39,944 nt of DNA from NCBI GenBank assembly GCA_036276235.1, contig DATBDZ010000248.1, positions 1-39,944 of the forward strand. Reading direction: 5' to 3'. This DNA comes from JANWHF01 sp036276235 (GTDB lineage: Bacteria; Planctomycetota; Phycisphaerae; Tepidisphaerales; Tepidisphaeraceae). The position numbers were made by a program, and so were the translations under genes. This document shows positions 1 through 7,943 of this stretch, in pieces. The number at the start of each line of letters is the position of its first letter. The stretch's first letter is position 1. The notes below the pieces were generated by a model. The model was not told where the DNA came from, ran no database searches, and saw only the letters and a program-made list of their open reading frames with translations.

Positions 1-202
1 AACGTTTTCGTAATCATTTCGTTGCATTTACTCCCGTTGCATGTTTCATTGGCAATTCGATACATCAGGTGACTTACTCCTGGCGCGTTTTTCGATCAGT
101 CGCGCGCCGGCAGTCGTCTAACGTAAGTCATCATTCGACGAACCCGCGCCATTTTTGAATCGCCATAGCGAATTCCTGCCGCGCACCATCGCGCAACGTT
201 TG

Positions 203-226
203 GCGCAACATCTTCGATTGTTGCGC
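203..226. other. Hairpin next to the HTH gene stop codon
   Basis: GCGCAACA (203-210) and TGTTGCGC (219-226) form a perfect 8-bp inverted repeat with an 8-nt loop, touching the stop codon of the minus-strand HTH gene. No T-run follows on the minus strand, so this is not a clear intrinsic terminator. It could be an mRNA 3' hairpin or a protein-binding palindrome. The flanking bases 1-202 hold no gene I can support; a 26-codon minus-strand frame at 131-211 is possible but unsupported. Confidence 0.5.
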
Positions 227-474
227 TACCCGCGGATCATCTCCTCGGGCACGAGCGACAATTGCACCGTCTTTCTCTTGCGCGGCTTTGTTCGGCGGAC
301 GGTCGTGCGGGCAAGCCGCGGGAATCCCAGGCGAAGGTGAGCGCGCTGAAGGATCTCGCAGATGGATTGGCGCGTAGTCCCCATCTTCAGCGCGATGCGC
401 TGCATCGGCCAGCGATACGTGTATCGCATGAACATGGCGCGGCGTTGTTTTTCGGTAAGCAGGTCTGTGTTCAA
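226..474 (-). CDS. Small sigma-70 region 4-like helix-turn-helix protein
   Basis: This 82-residue protein opens with an HTH resembling sigma-70 region 4: LTEKQRRAMFMRY, then IALKMGTTRQSICEILQRA as the turn and recognition helix (about residues 6-48). A basic tail (RRTKPRKRK) follows. Such stand-alone sigma-4-like proteins act as DNA-binding regulators and are frequent in phage and mobile DNA. The start is TTG, chosen because AGAGGG lies 8 nt upstream and the HTH begins directly after it. A TATAAT box lies 14 nt before the start on the minus strand. Sigma region 2 is absent, so it is not a complete sigma factor. The DNA-binding role is inferred from the fold alone; target and partner are unknown. 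Confidence 0.7.
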   Translation of the reverse strand: MNTDLLTEKQRRAMFMRYTYRWPMQRIALKMGTTRQSICEILQRAHLRLGFPRLARTTVRRTKPRKRKTVQLSLVPEEMIRG

Positions 475-488
475 AAGTGTATCCCTCT

Positions 489-494
489 ATTATA
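489..494 (-). promoter_or_regulatory. -10 box for the HTH gene
   Basis: The minus strand reads TATAAT here, 14 nt before the TTG start of the HTH gene. No good -35 box is seen at 16-18 nt. Transcription starting about 7 nt downstream would leave only a very short leader. Confidence 0.45.
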
Positions 495-549
495 TAGCAC
501 GGCGTCATGTTTTTGTTCGGTTAAGTGACTGCACCATCAGGAGTTACGG

Positions 550-577
550 ATTTGCGCTAGCGGTCTTTCGCGCAAAT
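550..577. promoter_or_regulatory. Inverted repeat upstream of the HTH gene, possible operator
   Basis: ATTTGCGC (550-557) and GCGCAAAT (570-577) are perfect 8-bp arms around a 12-nt spacer, about 75 nt upstream of the HTH gene start. The size suits binding by a dimeric regulator, possibly the HTH protein itself, but that is inference. The rest of 475-771 holds no gene: it is AT-rich, with a weak hairpin (AAAAATC, 4-nt loop, GATTTTT near 639-656) and a GC-rich inverted repeat (CTGCGGCG/CGCCGCAG near 696-727) followed by a T8 run near 748-757. Confidence 0.4.
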
Positions 578-771
578 AGCTGTAAAATAGATAGTTATGG
601 ATCAAGAATTAAGCCAAAATTGATCGCCTAAAAAGAAAAATCCAAAGATTTTTGGGGCAAGAAAAGAAGGGGTGCGTGAGGATCGGAATAACCCCTGCGG
701 CGGCGAGGATTTGCGCGTCGCCGCAGACGATCGGCGGCGCGCGAAAATTTTTTTTATAACCGGGCGGGCGG

Positions 772-1860
772 CTAGGTGGGATCGGGCGGCGAGCGCGTCG
801 ACGGGCCGTGGCGGCTCCGCATAAGTGTTGCTCCGATTAAGGCCACCGCAATCAGACTGGGCAGAAGAACGGAGGTGCGCAGATGATCATAATACAGGGA
901 CGAAGAGGCGACTGGACCGGCGATCCAAACCAAGCTGACTAACGACGATTCGAGCGGGCGGGTCGGCGATCCGAATCTACCCGCGCTGTACAGCGACCAT
1001 CCGACGGCGGCCACGGCTATCGCCGTGAAGCACAAAATGCGCGAAGAAGTCGAATACACTCCTACCAGGCTGCCCGTGCCGACCGCGACGAGGGCCCCGC
1101 CGCAGACGGTGGCGCGCACGCGCGCAACCCGACACCCGCCGACGAGTGCCGCGGGCATTACGGCACTGCCCAGCGCCGCGCTAAACATGGCTGGTGACAT
1201 CTTCGCACATTCGCGCGCCACCAATCCGGCCACGGTATATGACATCGCGAGGACGAGCTCCATAAACAGCTCGACGACGTTGACACGGCCCCTGACGCCG
1301 CCTGTCGGTCGTTCTCCCCGTTCGCGTCGCAACGGTGCTGCGGGCACTATTAACGCACACGTTATTAGAAGTAGCGCGGAAATCGGCGCACATAATCCTA
1401 GCGCGCCTAGAGGCCTCGAACTAATTGTGTTCCGGGCCAAGGCCGCTGCAACAAGGCATCCGACTCCGAACCCGAACCCTTGGGCTCGGGCGCCATTCCG
1501 GGCAGAGGCCGCGTCGGCCAACTCCGTAGGCGCCGCCGTGAGGTCAATGAACCCGAGCACGACTAGCGGAAGCTGAAGCGCAACAAGGGCAGCGGTTGGG
1601 CTTTTGCCGGCCGCGACTGTCATGGTTAAATACGCCGCGGCACCCGCCAAACAAGCGACGGCATGGATTGAGGTGCTTCCGCCCTCCGGCGACCTAAAGG
1701 CCAACTGTCGCAGGAGGCGTCCGGTTGAGTAGCACGCGATTAACAGCCCGATCCGCACGGGGTGGCTCATGTCGTCGGTGTAGAATAGGAACGGAGCAAT
1801 AAGCCCACCCCGCGCACCCGCCAAGCATATCCCGGGTCCGCCCGTAGTTGTTGATCGCAT
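772..1860 (-). CDS. Polytopic membrane protein, MFS-like
   Basis: The 362-residue product is almost wholly hydrophobic, with about ten to twelve predicted membrane segments, for example IHAVACLAGAAAYLTMTVAA, ALVALQLPLVVLGFIDLTA and FMELVLAMSYTVAGLVA. A short charged loop (RRERGERPTGGVRG) sits near the middle, as between the two halves of a major-facilitator transporter. The opening GGLIAPFLFY also fits MFS proteins. It is somewhat shorter than the usual 400 residues. The gene follows the coiled-coil gene on the same strand after 20 nt, so the two are probably co-transcribed. No substrate can be read from the sequence. An alternative ATG at codon 31 would delete the first membrane segment. The family assignment is tentative. 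Confidence 0.6.
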   Translation of the reverse strand: MRSTTTGGPGICLAGARGGLIAPFLFYTDDMSHPVRIGLLIACYSTGRLLRQLAFRSPEGGSTSIHAVACLAGAAAYLTMTVAAGKSPTAALVALQLPLVVLGFIDLTAAPTELADAASARNGARAQGFGFGVGCLVAAALARNTISSRPLGALGLCAPISALLLITCALIVPAAPLRRERGERPTGGVRGRVNVVELFMELVLAMSYTVAGLVARECAKMSPAMFSAALGSAVMPAALVGGCRVARVRATVCGGALVAVGTGSLVGVYSTSSRILCFTAIAVAAVGWSLYSAGRFGSPTRPLESSLVSLVWIAGPVASSSLYYDHLRTSVLLPSLIAVALIGATLMRSRHGPSTRSPPDPT

Positions 1861-1880
1861 CCTCAGTGCCCACTGTTAGC

Positions 1881-2420
1881 TTAAAACTCCTCGCGACGGC
1901 TATTTGCAATGGACGAGGGCGACGCCAATGGCACCGACCCCAAGGCGGCATCATCGCCAGCCCACTCGCGGCCATCAAGCGCTCGGGCAGCTTTGTGCCT
2001 GAGCAGCAGATGCTCGGTCCGTAAGGCGGCCGCGCGCTTGTCCAACTCCAGCCTGCGCTCCTCCGCCGCGATTACGGCGGCGTGCGCTTGTTCTATCACC
2101 GGCGGTCGCATCGTGTTTTGGGCTTCGTGTAGCTTTGCCTCGGCGGCGCGCACCGCTTCGACCGCGACAAGCCCCGCGTTGCGGAGGTCGGTCAACTCGC
2201 GCTCATTTCGCCGCATAGCCGCCATCGCCTCCGCATCCTGCCGAAGATCGTCTATTCCTATCCCGAGCTCGTCCATAAGTTCAACAAGTCGAGAAGCGTT
2301 GGGTAAGGTTGCCGAAGAAAAACAGCGCGCATATGCGCTTTGGGCCCTGTCGAGCCGAGCTGCCGCGTCGAGGCGACGCTTGCGTAGGATTGCGGACGCC
2401 TGCGAGATAAGTTGCTCCAT
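1881..2420 (-). CDS. Coiled-coil protein of unknown function
   Basis: This 179-residue protein is rich in Ala, Glu, Arg and Leu with long helical stretches (AILRKRRLDAAARLDRAQSA near the N-terminus, AVRAAEAKLHEAQ and AAEERRLELDKRAAALRTE in the middle). It has neither signal peptide nor membrane segment. The ATG at 2420 is preferred over one 33 nt upstream because GGAG lies 7 nt before it. It precedes the membrane-protein gene on the same strand and may work with it. I recognise no family. The composition would suit a scaffold or a small cytosolic partner of the membrane protein, but that is speculation. Confidence 0.6.
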   Translation of the reverse strand: MEQLISQASAILRKRRLDAAARLDRAQSAYARCFSSATLPNASRLVELMDELGIGIDDLRQDAEAMAAMRRNERELTDLRNAGLVAVEAVRAAEAKLHEAQNTMRPPVIEQAHAAVIAAEERRLELDKRAAALRTEHLLLRHKAARALDGREWAGDDAALGSVPLASPSSIANSRREEF

Positions 2421-2665
2421 ATGGATGCTCCAAAAATGAGGTAGATCAATCACGTCGTTCCAACAGCGACGAGCTGAAGGCTAACATAACACTAACAATA
2501 GATTTGGCACCTTGCAAGGCTTTTCTTTTTTCTGCGGGAGGCATCGGCTACCGATTATCGCGCCTGGCTCTAGATGACGAGCACGCCGAGACTTACAGGC
2601 GTGTGCGAATGCCACTTCGGGCGAAGTTCCGTAAAATAATGGGTTATGAATGCCGGGAAAAATCT

Positions 2666-2803
2666 CTAAATCCACCTGCGGAGGAAAAACTGGTCGATTC
2701 TCTGGTCGGGGATGTAAAGTGCGGTGCCTCGAAATATGGCGTACACTGCGTAAAGTTCGGCTCCGTGAACTACAGGCGCTTTGGTTACGTAAGAGTTTGC
2801 CAT
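2666..2803 (-). CDS. Small ORF of 45 codons, possibly a broken gene
   Basis: The minus strand encodes a 45-residue peptide beginning MANSYVTKAPVVHGAEL with a protein-like composition (VVHGAELYAVYAIFRGTALY). GGTGG lies 7 nt before the ATG. After one TAG the same frame stays open for about 31 more codons (RFFPAFITHYFTEL...), so this may be a gene split by a nonsense mutation. A plus-strand frame at 2504-2860 overlaps it, and I cannot decide between them with certainty. No family is recognised. It lies between the accessory block and the glycan locus, where decaying genes would not surprise. The spacer from 2421 to 2895 otherwise contains only the promoter at 2834-2861. Confidence 0.25.
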   Translation of the reverse strand: MANSYVTKAPVVHGAELYAVYAIFRGTALYIPDQRIDQFFLRRWI

Positions 2804-2833
2804 GAAGACGCCACCGGACCGCGACAATCACGT

Positions 2834-2861
2834 TTGACGAACTCGATCTACGGGGCATAAT
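2834..2861 (+). promoter_or_regulatory. Glycan-locus promoter 1 (TTGACG, 16 nt, CATAAT)
   Basis: TTGACG (2834-2839) and CATAAT (2856-2861) are separated by exactly 16 nt. The same pair of hexamers recurs five more times upstream of glycan genes. The start of the Wzy-like gene lies only 34 nt downstream, giving a short leader. Confidence 0.7.
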
Positions 2862-2895
2862 TGCCGAGCCGTCCGTCCAATATGTCGTGCAGCCC

Positions 2896-4497
2896 ATGTC
2901 AACCGATACGACCAGAGCAACAGGTAACGTCCACGGGCCCCGCGTTCGCACCCCAGCGCAACGGCGGCCGGGCCGGCGCATAGCGCCGTTGGGTGACCCG
3001 GTTGACCATTCGAGCGGCATCTCGCTGCCCGCTGTTTTTCTGGCGTTGTTCGGGGGTATCGGGTTTGCCGCGCTGCTCGCCGGCGGCACCAACCAGCTCC
3101 TGGCCGCGCTTTACGTGTCTTTTTTGCTAGTGCTGCTGGCCACCGTGAATCCCCCGGTGGCGATCATGGCCAGCTTTGTCTACCTGGCGGTCCTGGGCGA
3201 TAGCCGCCGGCTGGTCACCGTCAGCATGAGCGCGTCGTTTGATCCCATGCTGCTGGTCGGGCCGCTGATCGCATTTGTGCTGGCCACCCGCGCCTATCTC
3301 GGCGGACTGGTTGATCGCCGCACGCGCACCGCAAAGCTGCTGGTCGCGCTGATGGCCGTCATGTTCGTGCAGATCTTCAACCCGCTCCAGGGCGGAATTA
3401 TCGTGGGCATCGGCGGAATGCTCTTTTACGTGGTGCCGGTGCTCTGGTTCTGGATCGGGCACGCATGGGGCTCCCAGGCCCTGCTCGAAACTGTCATTTT
3501 CCGCGTCGTCGTTCCGGTGGCGCTAATGGCGGCAATCCTGGGGATCTACCAGGCGGTCTACGATTATCTCCCGTTCGAACGCGCGTGGTTCGCGCGCATG
3601 CTTGTTTACAACGTCCGGATCAGCGGATCCACGTGGCGGCCGATGGGATTCTTTTCATCGTCTTCCGAATACACGCGCTACGTTGCCACCGCGATGATGG
3701 CTCCTGTCGCCGCGATTCTGGCCCGCCGCCCACGGGCATCGCTCGTGGTCGTCCCCGTGCTTTTCGTGGCGATCTTTTTTGCCGGTATTCGCGGCCCGCT
3801 TGTCGGTGCCGCAATGACATTGATGGTGCTCTGGGCCGTCCTGGGCCGAAGCTTGAAAACCAGCGCCGTCCGCATGGTCGTTTCCGGCGTGGTCATCTTC
3901 GGCGGGATGATCTGGACGCTCAACCATCTTGATCCGGCCGATATCTCTTCGTCGCCGCAGCTTACCAGTCTCATTCAGCATCAGATTGACGGCGTCGGCC
4001 ACATGGAAGATGAGCACAAGTCATCGGGCATCGGCCACGTCAAGGCGATCTTCGGCGGCATCTGGTGGGGCCTCACCACCCCCTGGGGCCACGGCCTGGG
4101 CTCGACCAACATGGCCGGCGCGAGGTTGGGCGGCGATGTCGCAGACACTGAAGTCGATTTCAGCGATGCGTTTCTCTCAATGGGCCTGGTCGGTGGTGTC
4201 ATCTATTTGCTGTTCATGGGCAGTATCATCCGAACGGGTTACCGCCTCTGGCAGCACACCCGCCGACCCATGTTCCTCGTCGTCATCTCATTCATGGCCG
4301 CCAATATCACGCGCTGGCTCTACGGCGGAGAGTACGCTTGCTGCGCCCTGGTTTTCTTTTGCTTCGGGTGTCTCAATCGCGCCGCCCTCGAAAACGGGAT
4401 CGCCCGGCTCGTACCGCAGACGGGCCAAATTGGCCGTCCCAGCAGGCGGCGGGCGCGACGTGCCGCAACTCATCAAGTCGTCCGGGAGCGGCCATGA
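2896..4497 (+). CDS. O-antigen ligase/Wzy-type polysaccharide polymerase or ligase
   Basis: The product (533 residues) is an inner-membrane protein with roughly 12 hydrophobic segments starting near residue 45 (ISLPAVFLALFGGIGFAALL). The segment FFAGIRGPLVGAAMTLMVLW matches the Wzy_C/O-antigen ligase motif region, where a conserved Arg follows a small-residue stretch. A long periplasmic-type loop (about residues 345-415, from HLDPADISSS to LGGDVADTEVDF) precedes the last helices, as is usual for this family. These enzymes polymerise lipid-linked repeat units or transfer glycans to an acceptor. The ATG at 2896 is chosen; an in-frame GTG lies at 2887. It overlaps the next gene by 4 nt (ATGA), opening a unit of ligase, glycosyltransferase, acyltransferase and methyltransferase genes. 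Sequence alone does not separate ligase from polymerase. Confidence 0.8.
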   Translation: MSTDTTRATGNVHGPRVRTPAQRRPGRRIAPLGDPVDHSSGISLPAVFLALFGGIGFAALLAGGTNQLLAALYVSFLLVLLATVNPPVAIMASFVYLAVLGDSRRLVTVSMSASFDPMLLVGPLIAFVLATRAYLGGLVDRRTRTAKLLVALMAVMFVQIFNPLQGGIIVGIGGMLFYVVPVLWFWIGHAWGSQALLETVIFRVVVPVALMAAILGIYQAVYDYLPFERAWFARMLVYNVRISGSTWRPMGFFSSSSEYTRYVATAMMAPVAAILARRPRASLVVVPVLFVAIFFAGIRGPLVGAAMTLMVLWAVLGRSLKTSAVRMVVSGVVIFGGMIWTLNHLDPADISSSPQLTSLIQHQIDGVGHMEDEHKSSGIGHVKAIFGGIWWGLTTPWGHGLGSTNMAGARLGGDVADTEVDFSDAFLSMGLVGGVIYLLFMGSIIRTGYRLWQHTRRPMFLVVISFMAANITRWLYGGEYACCALVFFCFGCLNRAALENGIARLVPQTGQIGRPSRRRARRAATHQVVRERP

Positions 4498-5750
4498 GAA
4501 TCGCCTGGCTCGGACCTATCGGTGAAGTAGGTGGCGGCCCCAGCCTGGGCCTGCTTCTGCTCGAAAGCGTCTTGCGCCAAGGCGTCGCGGTCGATTATTT
4601 CACCGGTGAAGGCAAGCTTCCGGCATCGCTTGATGGATTTGCGAACCTATCGGTCGTGACCGTAAGCGGGTGGTGGCAATGGGGAAGGTGGTATAGCCGC
4701 CGACAAATGGCGGCCTTTATCTCCGGGGCCCTCGCCAGGGCGCAGGGGCATAATCGCCTCGCCACAATACTGCTCGATCGCCACCGCCGCCAACCGTACG
4801 ACTGCGTGTTTCAGTGGTCATACTCGGAGCTGTTCAAACTTGGCCGCCATCTTGCGGAGCTGCCGCCGGTGATTGTGTATCCGGGGGTGCACGCCGCGGG
4901 AGAGCTGCGCTGGCATCGCCGTGAAAGCGCCTATGCGCTGAAATCAGAGCCGGCGTTAATGCATTATGCCATTCGCTGCATTCTGCGTTTTCGCAGCTTC
5001 ATGCAGCGCCGGGAAATGCGCAAGCCCGCGCTGATCATTGGGCTGAGCCGCCGCTTCAATGAGCTGCTGGTTCAGGATTACGGCCTATCGCCGCAGCGCA
5101 TGGCGCTGCTCTATCATCCGATTCGCGAGGCGGGCGAGACGTCCATCGTTGAGAATCGCCGCCAGCCCGGTTCGCCGATCAAGCTGCTTTTTGTCGGCCG
5201 CATCAGCGTACGTAAAGGCATTGAACAACTGGTTCAACTGAGCCATTCGCTCGACGACCTGGCCGGCAAAATTCAGATTGATGTTGTGGGTGATCGGACA
5301 CAATGGTCAGATTACACGGCACATTTGAAGGAGCTCAATCCGCGGACGGCGCGGTTCCGGGGATCGATACCGCATCCGGACATGCCGGCCGTTTACGATG
5401 ATGCCGACATCCTGCTGGTCCCGAGCATGTATGAGCCGGGCGGGCTGGTGGTCGGAGAGGCGCTGAGCCACGGCGTATGCGTCGTCGCCAGCGATGAAGT
5501 CGGATCGGCCGAGCCAATCGCCGGCGACTGCTGCCGCGTATTTCCCGCCGGCGACATGGCCGCGTTTGAGGCGTGCGTGCGGCGGCTCATCAACGATGTG
5601 ACCGAAACACCCGGCTTGCGGGCCCGCGCCTCGGAAGAGGCCCGCGCGCATTTTGCGCCGGCACCAGCGGCCGCGCGCCTCTTAAGGCTGATGTATGTTT
5701 GCGACCGCCGCAAACCAACAGAGGGCGCAGCCGCAGTGGGTGTGCGATGA
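4494..5750 (+). CDS. GT4-family glycosyltransferase
   Basis: This 418-residue GT-B enzyme has an N-terminal acceptor half opening MRIAWLGPIGEVGGG and a C-terminal nucleotide-sugar half with FVGRISVRKGIEQLV (about residues 232-246) and the donor-binding EX7E motif in PSMYEPGGLVVGEALSHG (about 309-326). GT4 enzymes are retaining transferases that add a sugar from a nucleotide donor at the cytosolic membrane face. The ATG overlaps the previous stop codon (ATGA) and has GGGAG 5 nt upstream, which decides the start over a longer frame reaching back to 4338. It overlaps the following acyltransferase gene in the same way. The sugar specificity cannot be read from the sequence. Confidence 0.88.
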   Translation: MRIAWLGPIGEVGGGPSLGLLLLESVLRQGVAVDYFTGEGKLPASLDGFANLSVVTVSGWWQWGRWYSRRQMAAFISGALARAQGHNRLATILLDRHRRQPYDCVFQWSYSELFKLGRHLAELPPVIVYPGVHAAGELRWHRRESAYALKSEPALMHYAIRCILRFRSFMQRREMRKPALIIGLSRRFNELLVQDYGLSPQRMALLYHPIREAGETSIVENRRQPGSPIKLLFVGRISVRKGIEQLVQLSHSLDDLAGKIQIDVVGDRTQWSDYTAHLKELNPRTARFRGSIPHPDMPAVYDDADILLVPSMYEPGGLVVGEALSHGVCVVASDEVGSAEPIAGDCCRVFPAGDMAAFEACVRRLINDVTETPGLRARASEEARAHFAPAPAAARLLRLMYVCDRRKPTEGAAAVGVR

Positions 5751-6883
5751 TCGGCGCCGAACAGCCGCATAGTCCGCTGAAGGCAGACAGCGGCGAGCGA
5801 GCCGGCCGATACGTCACGATCGACGCACTGCGCGGGATCGCCGCCGTTTCCGTCATGTTTTGTCACGCAGTCGACAGCCCTGTTTCCGCGGGGCTCCATC
5901 GTGCCTTGCCCGAGGGATTGCTCGCCATGATGCTCAAGGGAGCAGATGGTGTCATCATCTTCTTCGTGATAAGTGGATTCGTCATCGCACATTCGCTTCG
6001 CAACGTAACGCTCGGTCCGAAAGGCGTCGGCCGCTTCATCCTGCGCAGACAATTGCGCCTGGATCCTCCGTACTGGGCCGCGATCGGGTTGACAGTCGTT
6101 GCGGCAGCCGCGCACAACCATTTTCGCCCTGCCACAGCTACGCCGTTACCGAGTGCGACGAACTTGTTCCTGTCAGCGATGTACATAAACCGGATACTCG
6201 GACACCCACGAATCGTGCCTGTCGCTTGGACGCTCTGCATCGAAGTTCAGTTTTATTTGTTCTTCATTCTATTACTCGCGGTCGGCGAGCACCGATCGAG
6301 TCGCCGCGGTCCGAGCCGCCGCTCTGTGACGCTACTAGTGCTTACGGCGGTTGGTTCACTCGCGATGAATCCAGCGGCGTTTCTAGGCGTCTCGATGACG
6401 AGCTATTGGTGCTATTTCGGGTGTGGCGTCCTTTGCTACTGGACCGTCACCCAGCGCACCCGACCCGCGCCATTGTGGCTCGCCGTCGCCGGCTTCGCGC
6501 TCGCGCTGGCATATTACAGATTTCCGTCCAGCATGATCGTTGGCCTCGTCACACTCATCAGCCTCTACGGCGCGGGGCGCATGGGACGTCTCTCAATATG
6601 GGGTTCGTCGGCTCCACTGCAGTATCTGGGTCGGATCTCGTACAGCATGTACCTAGTACATGTGGTAGTCCTCGATATGCTGCTTGGCGCGCTGTCAAAG
6701 ACAGCGGCGACGCGCCCGCTTCTTGCGATCTGCGCAGCCTGCGTCGGCCTAGCCCTTTCGATCGGCGTCGCCCATGTATTCTACCTCGTTTTCGAGCGGC
6801 CGAGCATCGAGTTGGCAGCCCGCTTTAGAAGTCGCCCGGAAGTTCGCTATGCAGTTTCTGATGGAGCCCTCTTGGTCTCATGA
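5747..6883 (+). CDS. Acyltransferase 3 family membrane protein (OafA-like), divergent copy
   Basis: The 378-residue protein shows the acyltransferase-3 hallmarks in order: IDALRGIAAVSVMFCHA with the conserved His (about residues 24-40), RRQLRLDPPYW (about 99-109), WTLCIEVQFYLFF (about 160-172) and LGRISYSMYLVH (about 294-305). About ten membrane helices are predicted. Enzymes of this family O-acylate sugars of lipopolysaccharide, capsule or exopolysaccharide across the inner membrane. The start ATG overlaps the preceding stop codon (ATGA). This copy is clearly more distant from the three other acyltransferases of the window (11824, 20245, 23734), which share HxAVxVFIVLSGxCLxLP. The acyl group is unknown; acetyl is the commonest in the family. 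Confidence 0.87.
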   Translation: MIGAEQPHSPLKADSGERAGRYVTIDALRGIAAVSVMFCHAVDSPVSAGLHRALPEGLLAMMLKGADGVIIFFVISGFVIAHSLRNVTLGPKGVGRFILRRQLRLDPPYWAAIGLTVVAAAAHNHFRPATATPLPSATNLFLSAMYINRILGHPRIVPVAWTLCIEVQFYLFFILLLAVGEHRSSRRGPSRRSVTLLVLTAVGSLAMNPAAFLGVSMTSYWCYFGCGVLCYWTVTQRTRPAPLWLAVAGFALALAYYRFPSSMIVGLVTLISLYGAGRMGRLSIWGSSAPLQYLGRISYSMYLVHVVVLDMLLGALSKTAATRPLLAICAACVGLALSIGVAHVFYLVFERPSIELAARFRSRPEVRYAVSDGALLVS

Positions 6884-6885
6884 GC

Positions 6886-6966
6886 ATGACAACGCCCTTG
6901 AAAATCCTCGTCATCATGCACATGCGCTGGGAGACGGCCCACGCTAGGACGCCGAAGCATGGCTAA
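6886..6966 (+). pseudogene. Relic of a GT4 glycosyltransferase start (26 codons)
   Basis: This short frame begins MTTPLKILVIMHMRW and closely matches the N-terminus of the GT4 gene at 21499 (MSKSFKILFIMHMRW). The two share an uninterrupted block of about 21 identical bases around the MHMRW codons. After RWETAHAR similarity ends, and the frame closes 8 nt inside the following methyltransferase gene. It looks like the 5' remnant of a deleted or recombined copy of that glycosyltransferase. It may still be translated as a leader peptide in this operon, but nothing shows that. Confidence 0.7.
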
Positions 6967-7843
6967 CGCAATCACGTCGGGGCGTGTCGTAAAAAACCTC
7001 CTCGTAAAATCGCGCCTTGCTACGCTCCGTGCGGCCAATCGTATTTTTGGAGCAGTGCTTGGCGAGTTCTGCGCGGTTTGCGGTCACAAGTCGTTTCTCT
7101 ATCGTCAGGGTGGCTTTCCGCCCGCCCTCAAAGAGGCCTGGGGGTTGTCGGATCAATGGGCGGAATGGTTTACGGCGCGTGAACGCCACTCGTGTCTCCG
7201 GTGCGGTTGCGCCCGGCGCGTGCAGCATTTTGCCGCGACAGCAGTCGCGGAGATCAACCGCAAGTGTGGACTTCACGCATGCTGCATGGACGAGTTGACA
7301 CGCTCACCAGTCGTCCAACATCTCACGGTGGCCGAGATCAACTCCATTGGCCAGATGCACCCCTACCTTGCGCGTTTGAAAGGTCTGACCCGATCCGAGT
7401 ATGGCAGCAAAGATCCGCAGGTTCCGCATGAAGATTTGGGCGCCCTGAGTTACGCGGACAACGCCTTCGATCTAGTTTTCACGAGCGAAACGCTCGAACA
7501 TGTGCCTGACGTTCCAAGGGCCCTGAGTGAGATTTACCGTGTTCTACGGCCCGGCGGATGCCATTTATTCACGGTGCCCGTCGTATGGGAGCGACCCGCT
7601 ACGAAGATTCGCGCGAAGTTCGATAACGGCGGGCTCGTTCATCTCTCGCCCCCGAGTTTCCACGGCGACCCAACGGCAAACGCGTCGGACTACCTCGTAT
7701 TCTCAGAATTTGGGAGTGATATTGAGCATCTGTTGGCGGCGGCGGGATTCGAGGTTTGGATCAACCGCGATCCATCAAACCCAGCGATTGCGACCTTCGT
7801 AACCTATAAACCTGGTCACGCGAGCTCTCACGTCGCCGGTTGA
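6959..7843 (+). CDS. Zinc-ribbon SAM-dependent methyltransferase (Methyltransf_11 type)
   Basis: The 294-residue protein has an N-terminal zinc-ribbon-like part with paired cysteines CAVCG (about residues 38-42) and CLRCGC (about 79-84). It is followed by a class I methyltransferase core: LGALSYADNAFDLVFTSE, LEHVPDVPRALSEIYRVLRPGG and a strand HLFTVPVVWE. The usual glycine-rich SAM motif I is poorly conserved; YLARLKGLTRSEYGS stands at that position, as I recall for one subgroup of these enzymes. A role in methylating a sugar or lipid-linked intermediate is inferred from context. AGGA lies 9 nt before the ATG. The start overlaps the glycosyltransferase relic. It ends just before promoter 2 and is therefore probably the last gene of its operon. 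Confidence 0.78.
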   Translation: MANAITSGRVVKNLLVKSRLATLRAANRIFGAVLGEFCAVCGHKSFLYRQGGFPPALKEAWGLSDQWAEWFTARERHSCLRCGCARRVQHFAATAVAEINRKCGLHACCMDELTRSPVVQHLTVAEINSIGQMHPYLARLKGLTRSEYGSKDPQVPHEDLGALSYADNAFDLVFTSETLEHVPDVPRALSEIYRVLRPGGCHLFTVPVVWERPATKIRAKFDNGGLVHLSPPSFHGDPTANASDYLVFSEFGSDIEHLLAAAGFEVWINRDPSNPAIATFVTYKPGHASSHVAG

Positions 7844-7867
7844 CGGAGGCTGTCTACGACGCATAAT
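7840..7867 (+). promoter_or_regulatory. Glycan-locus promoter 2 (TTGACG, 16 nt, CATAAT)
   Basis: TTGACG (7840-7845) and CATAAT (7862-7867) lie 16 nt apart, directly after the methyltransferase stop codon and 76 nt before the GT2 gene. The leader can form a GC-rich hairpin around GTCGGGG-ATT-CCCCGGC (about 7897-7913). Confidence 0.75.
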
Positions 7868-7943
7868 CACGCGGGAGAACCACAATAACGGTAGCCGTCG
7901 GGGATTCCCCGGCGAGCCCGATGAACCCGCGCATGATACGACT

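Noticed and set aside
748..757. T8 run as intrinsic terminator
   Set aside because: The nearest strong stem (CTGCGGCG/CGCCGCAG) ends about 20 nt upstream, and on the minus strand, where the adjacent gene lies, the order of stem and run is wrong.
2504..2860. Plus-strand frame of 118 codons starting at TTG
   Set aside because: There is no ribosome-binding site, it ends within the -10 box of promoter 1, and no family resemblance is seen. The minus-strand frame at 2666-2803 looks slightly better.
7880..7900. JUMPstart/ops-like sequence (ACGGTAGCCG) in the leader of the GT2 gene
   Set aside because: Only part of the GGCGGTAG core matches and RfaH-type control is not expected here. A similar AGTAGCCGC at about 11744 is equally weak.
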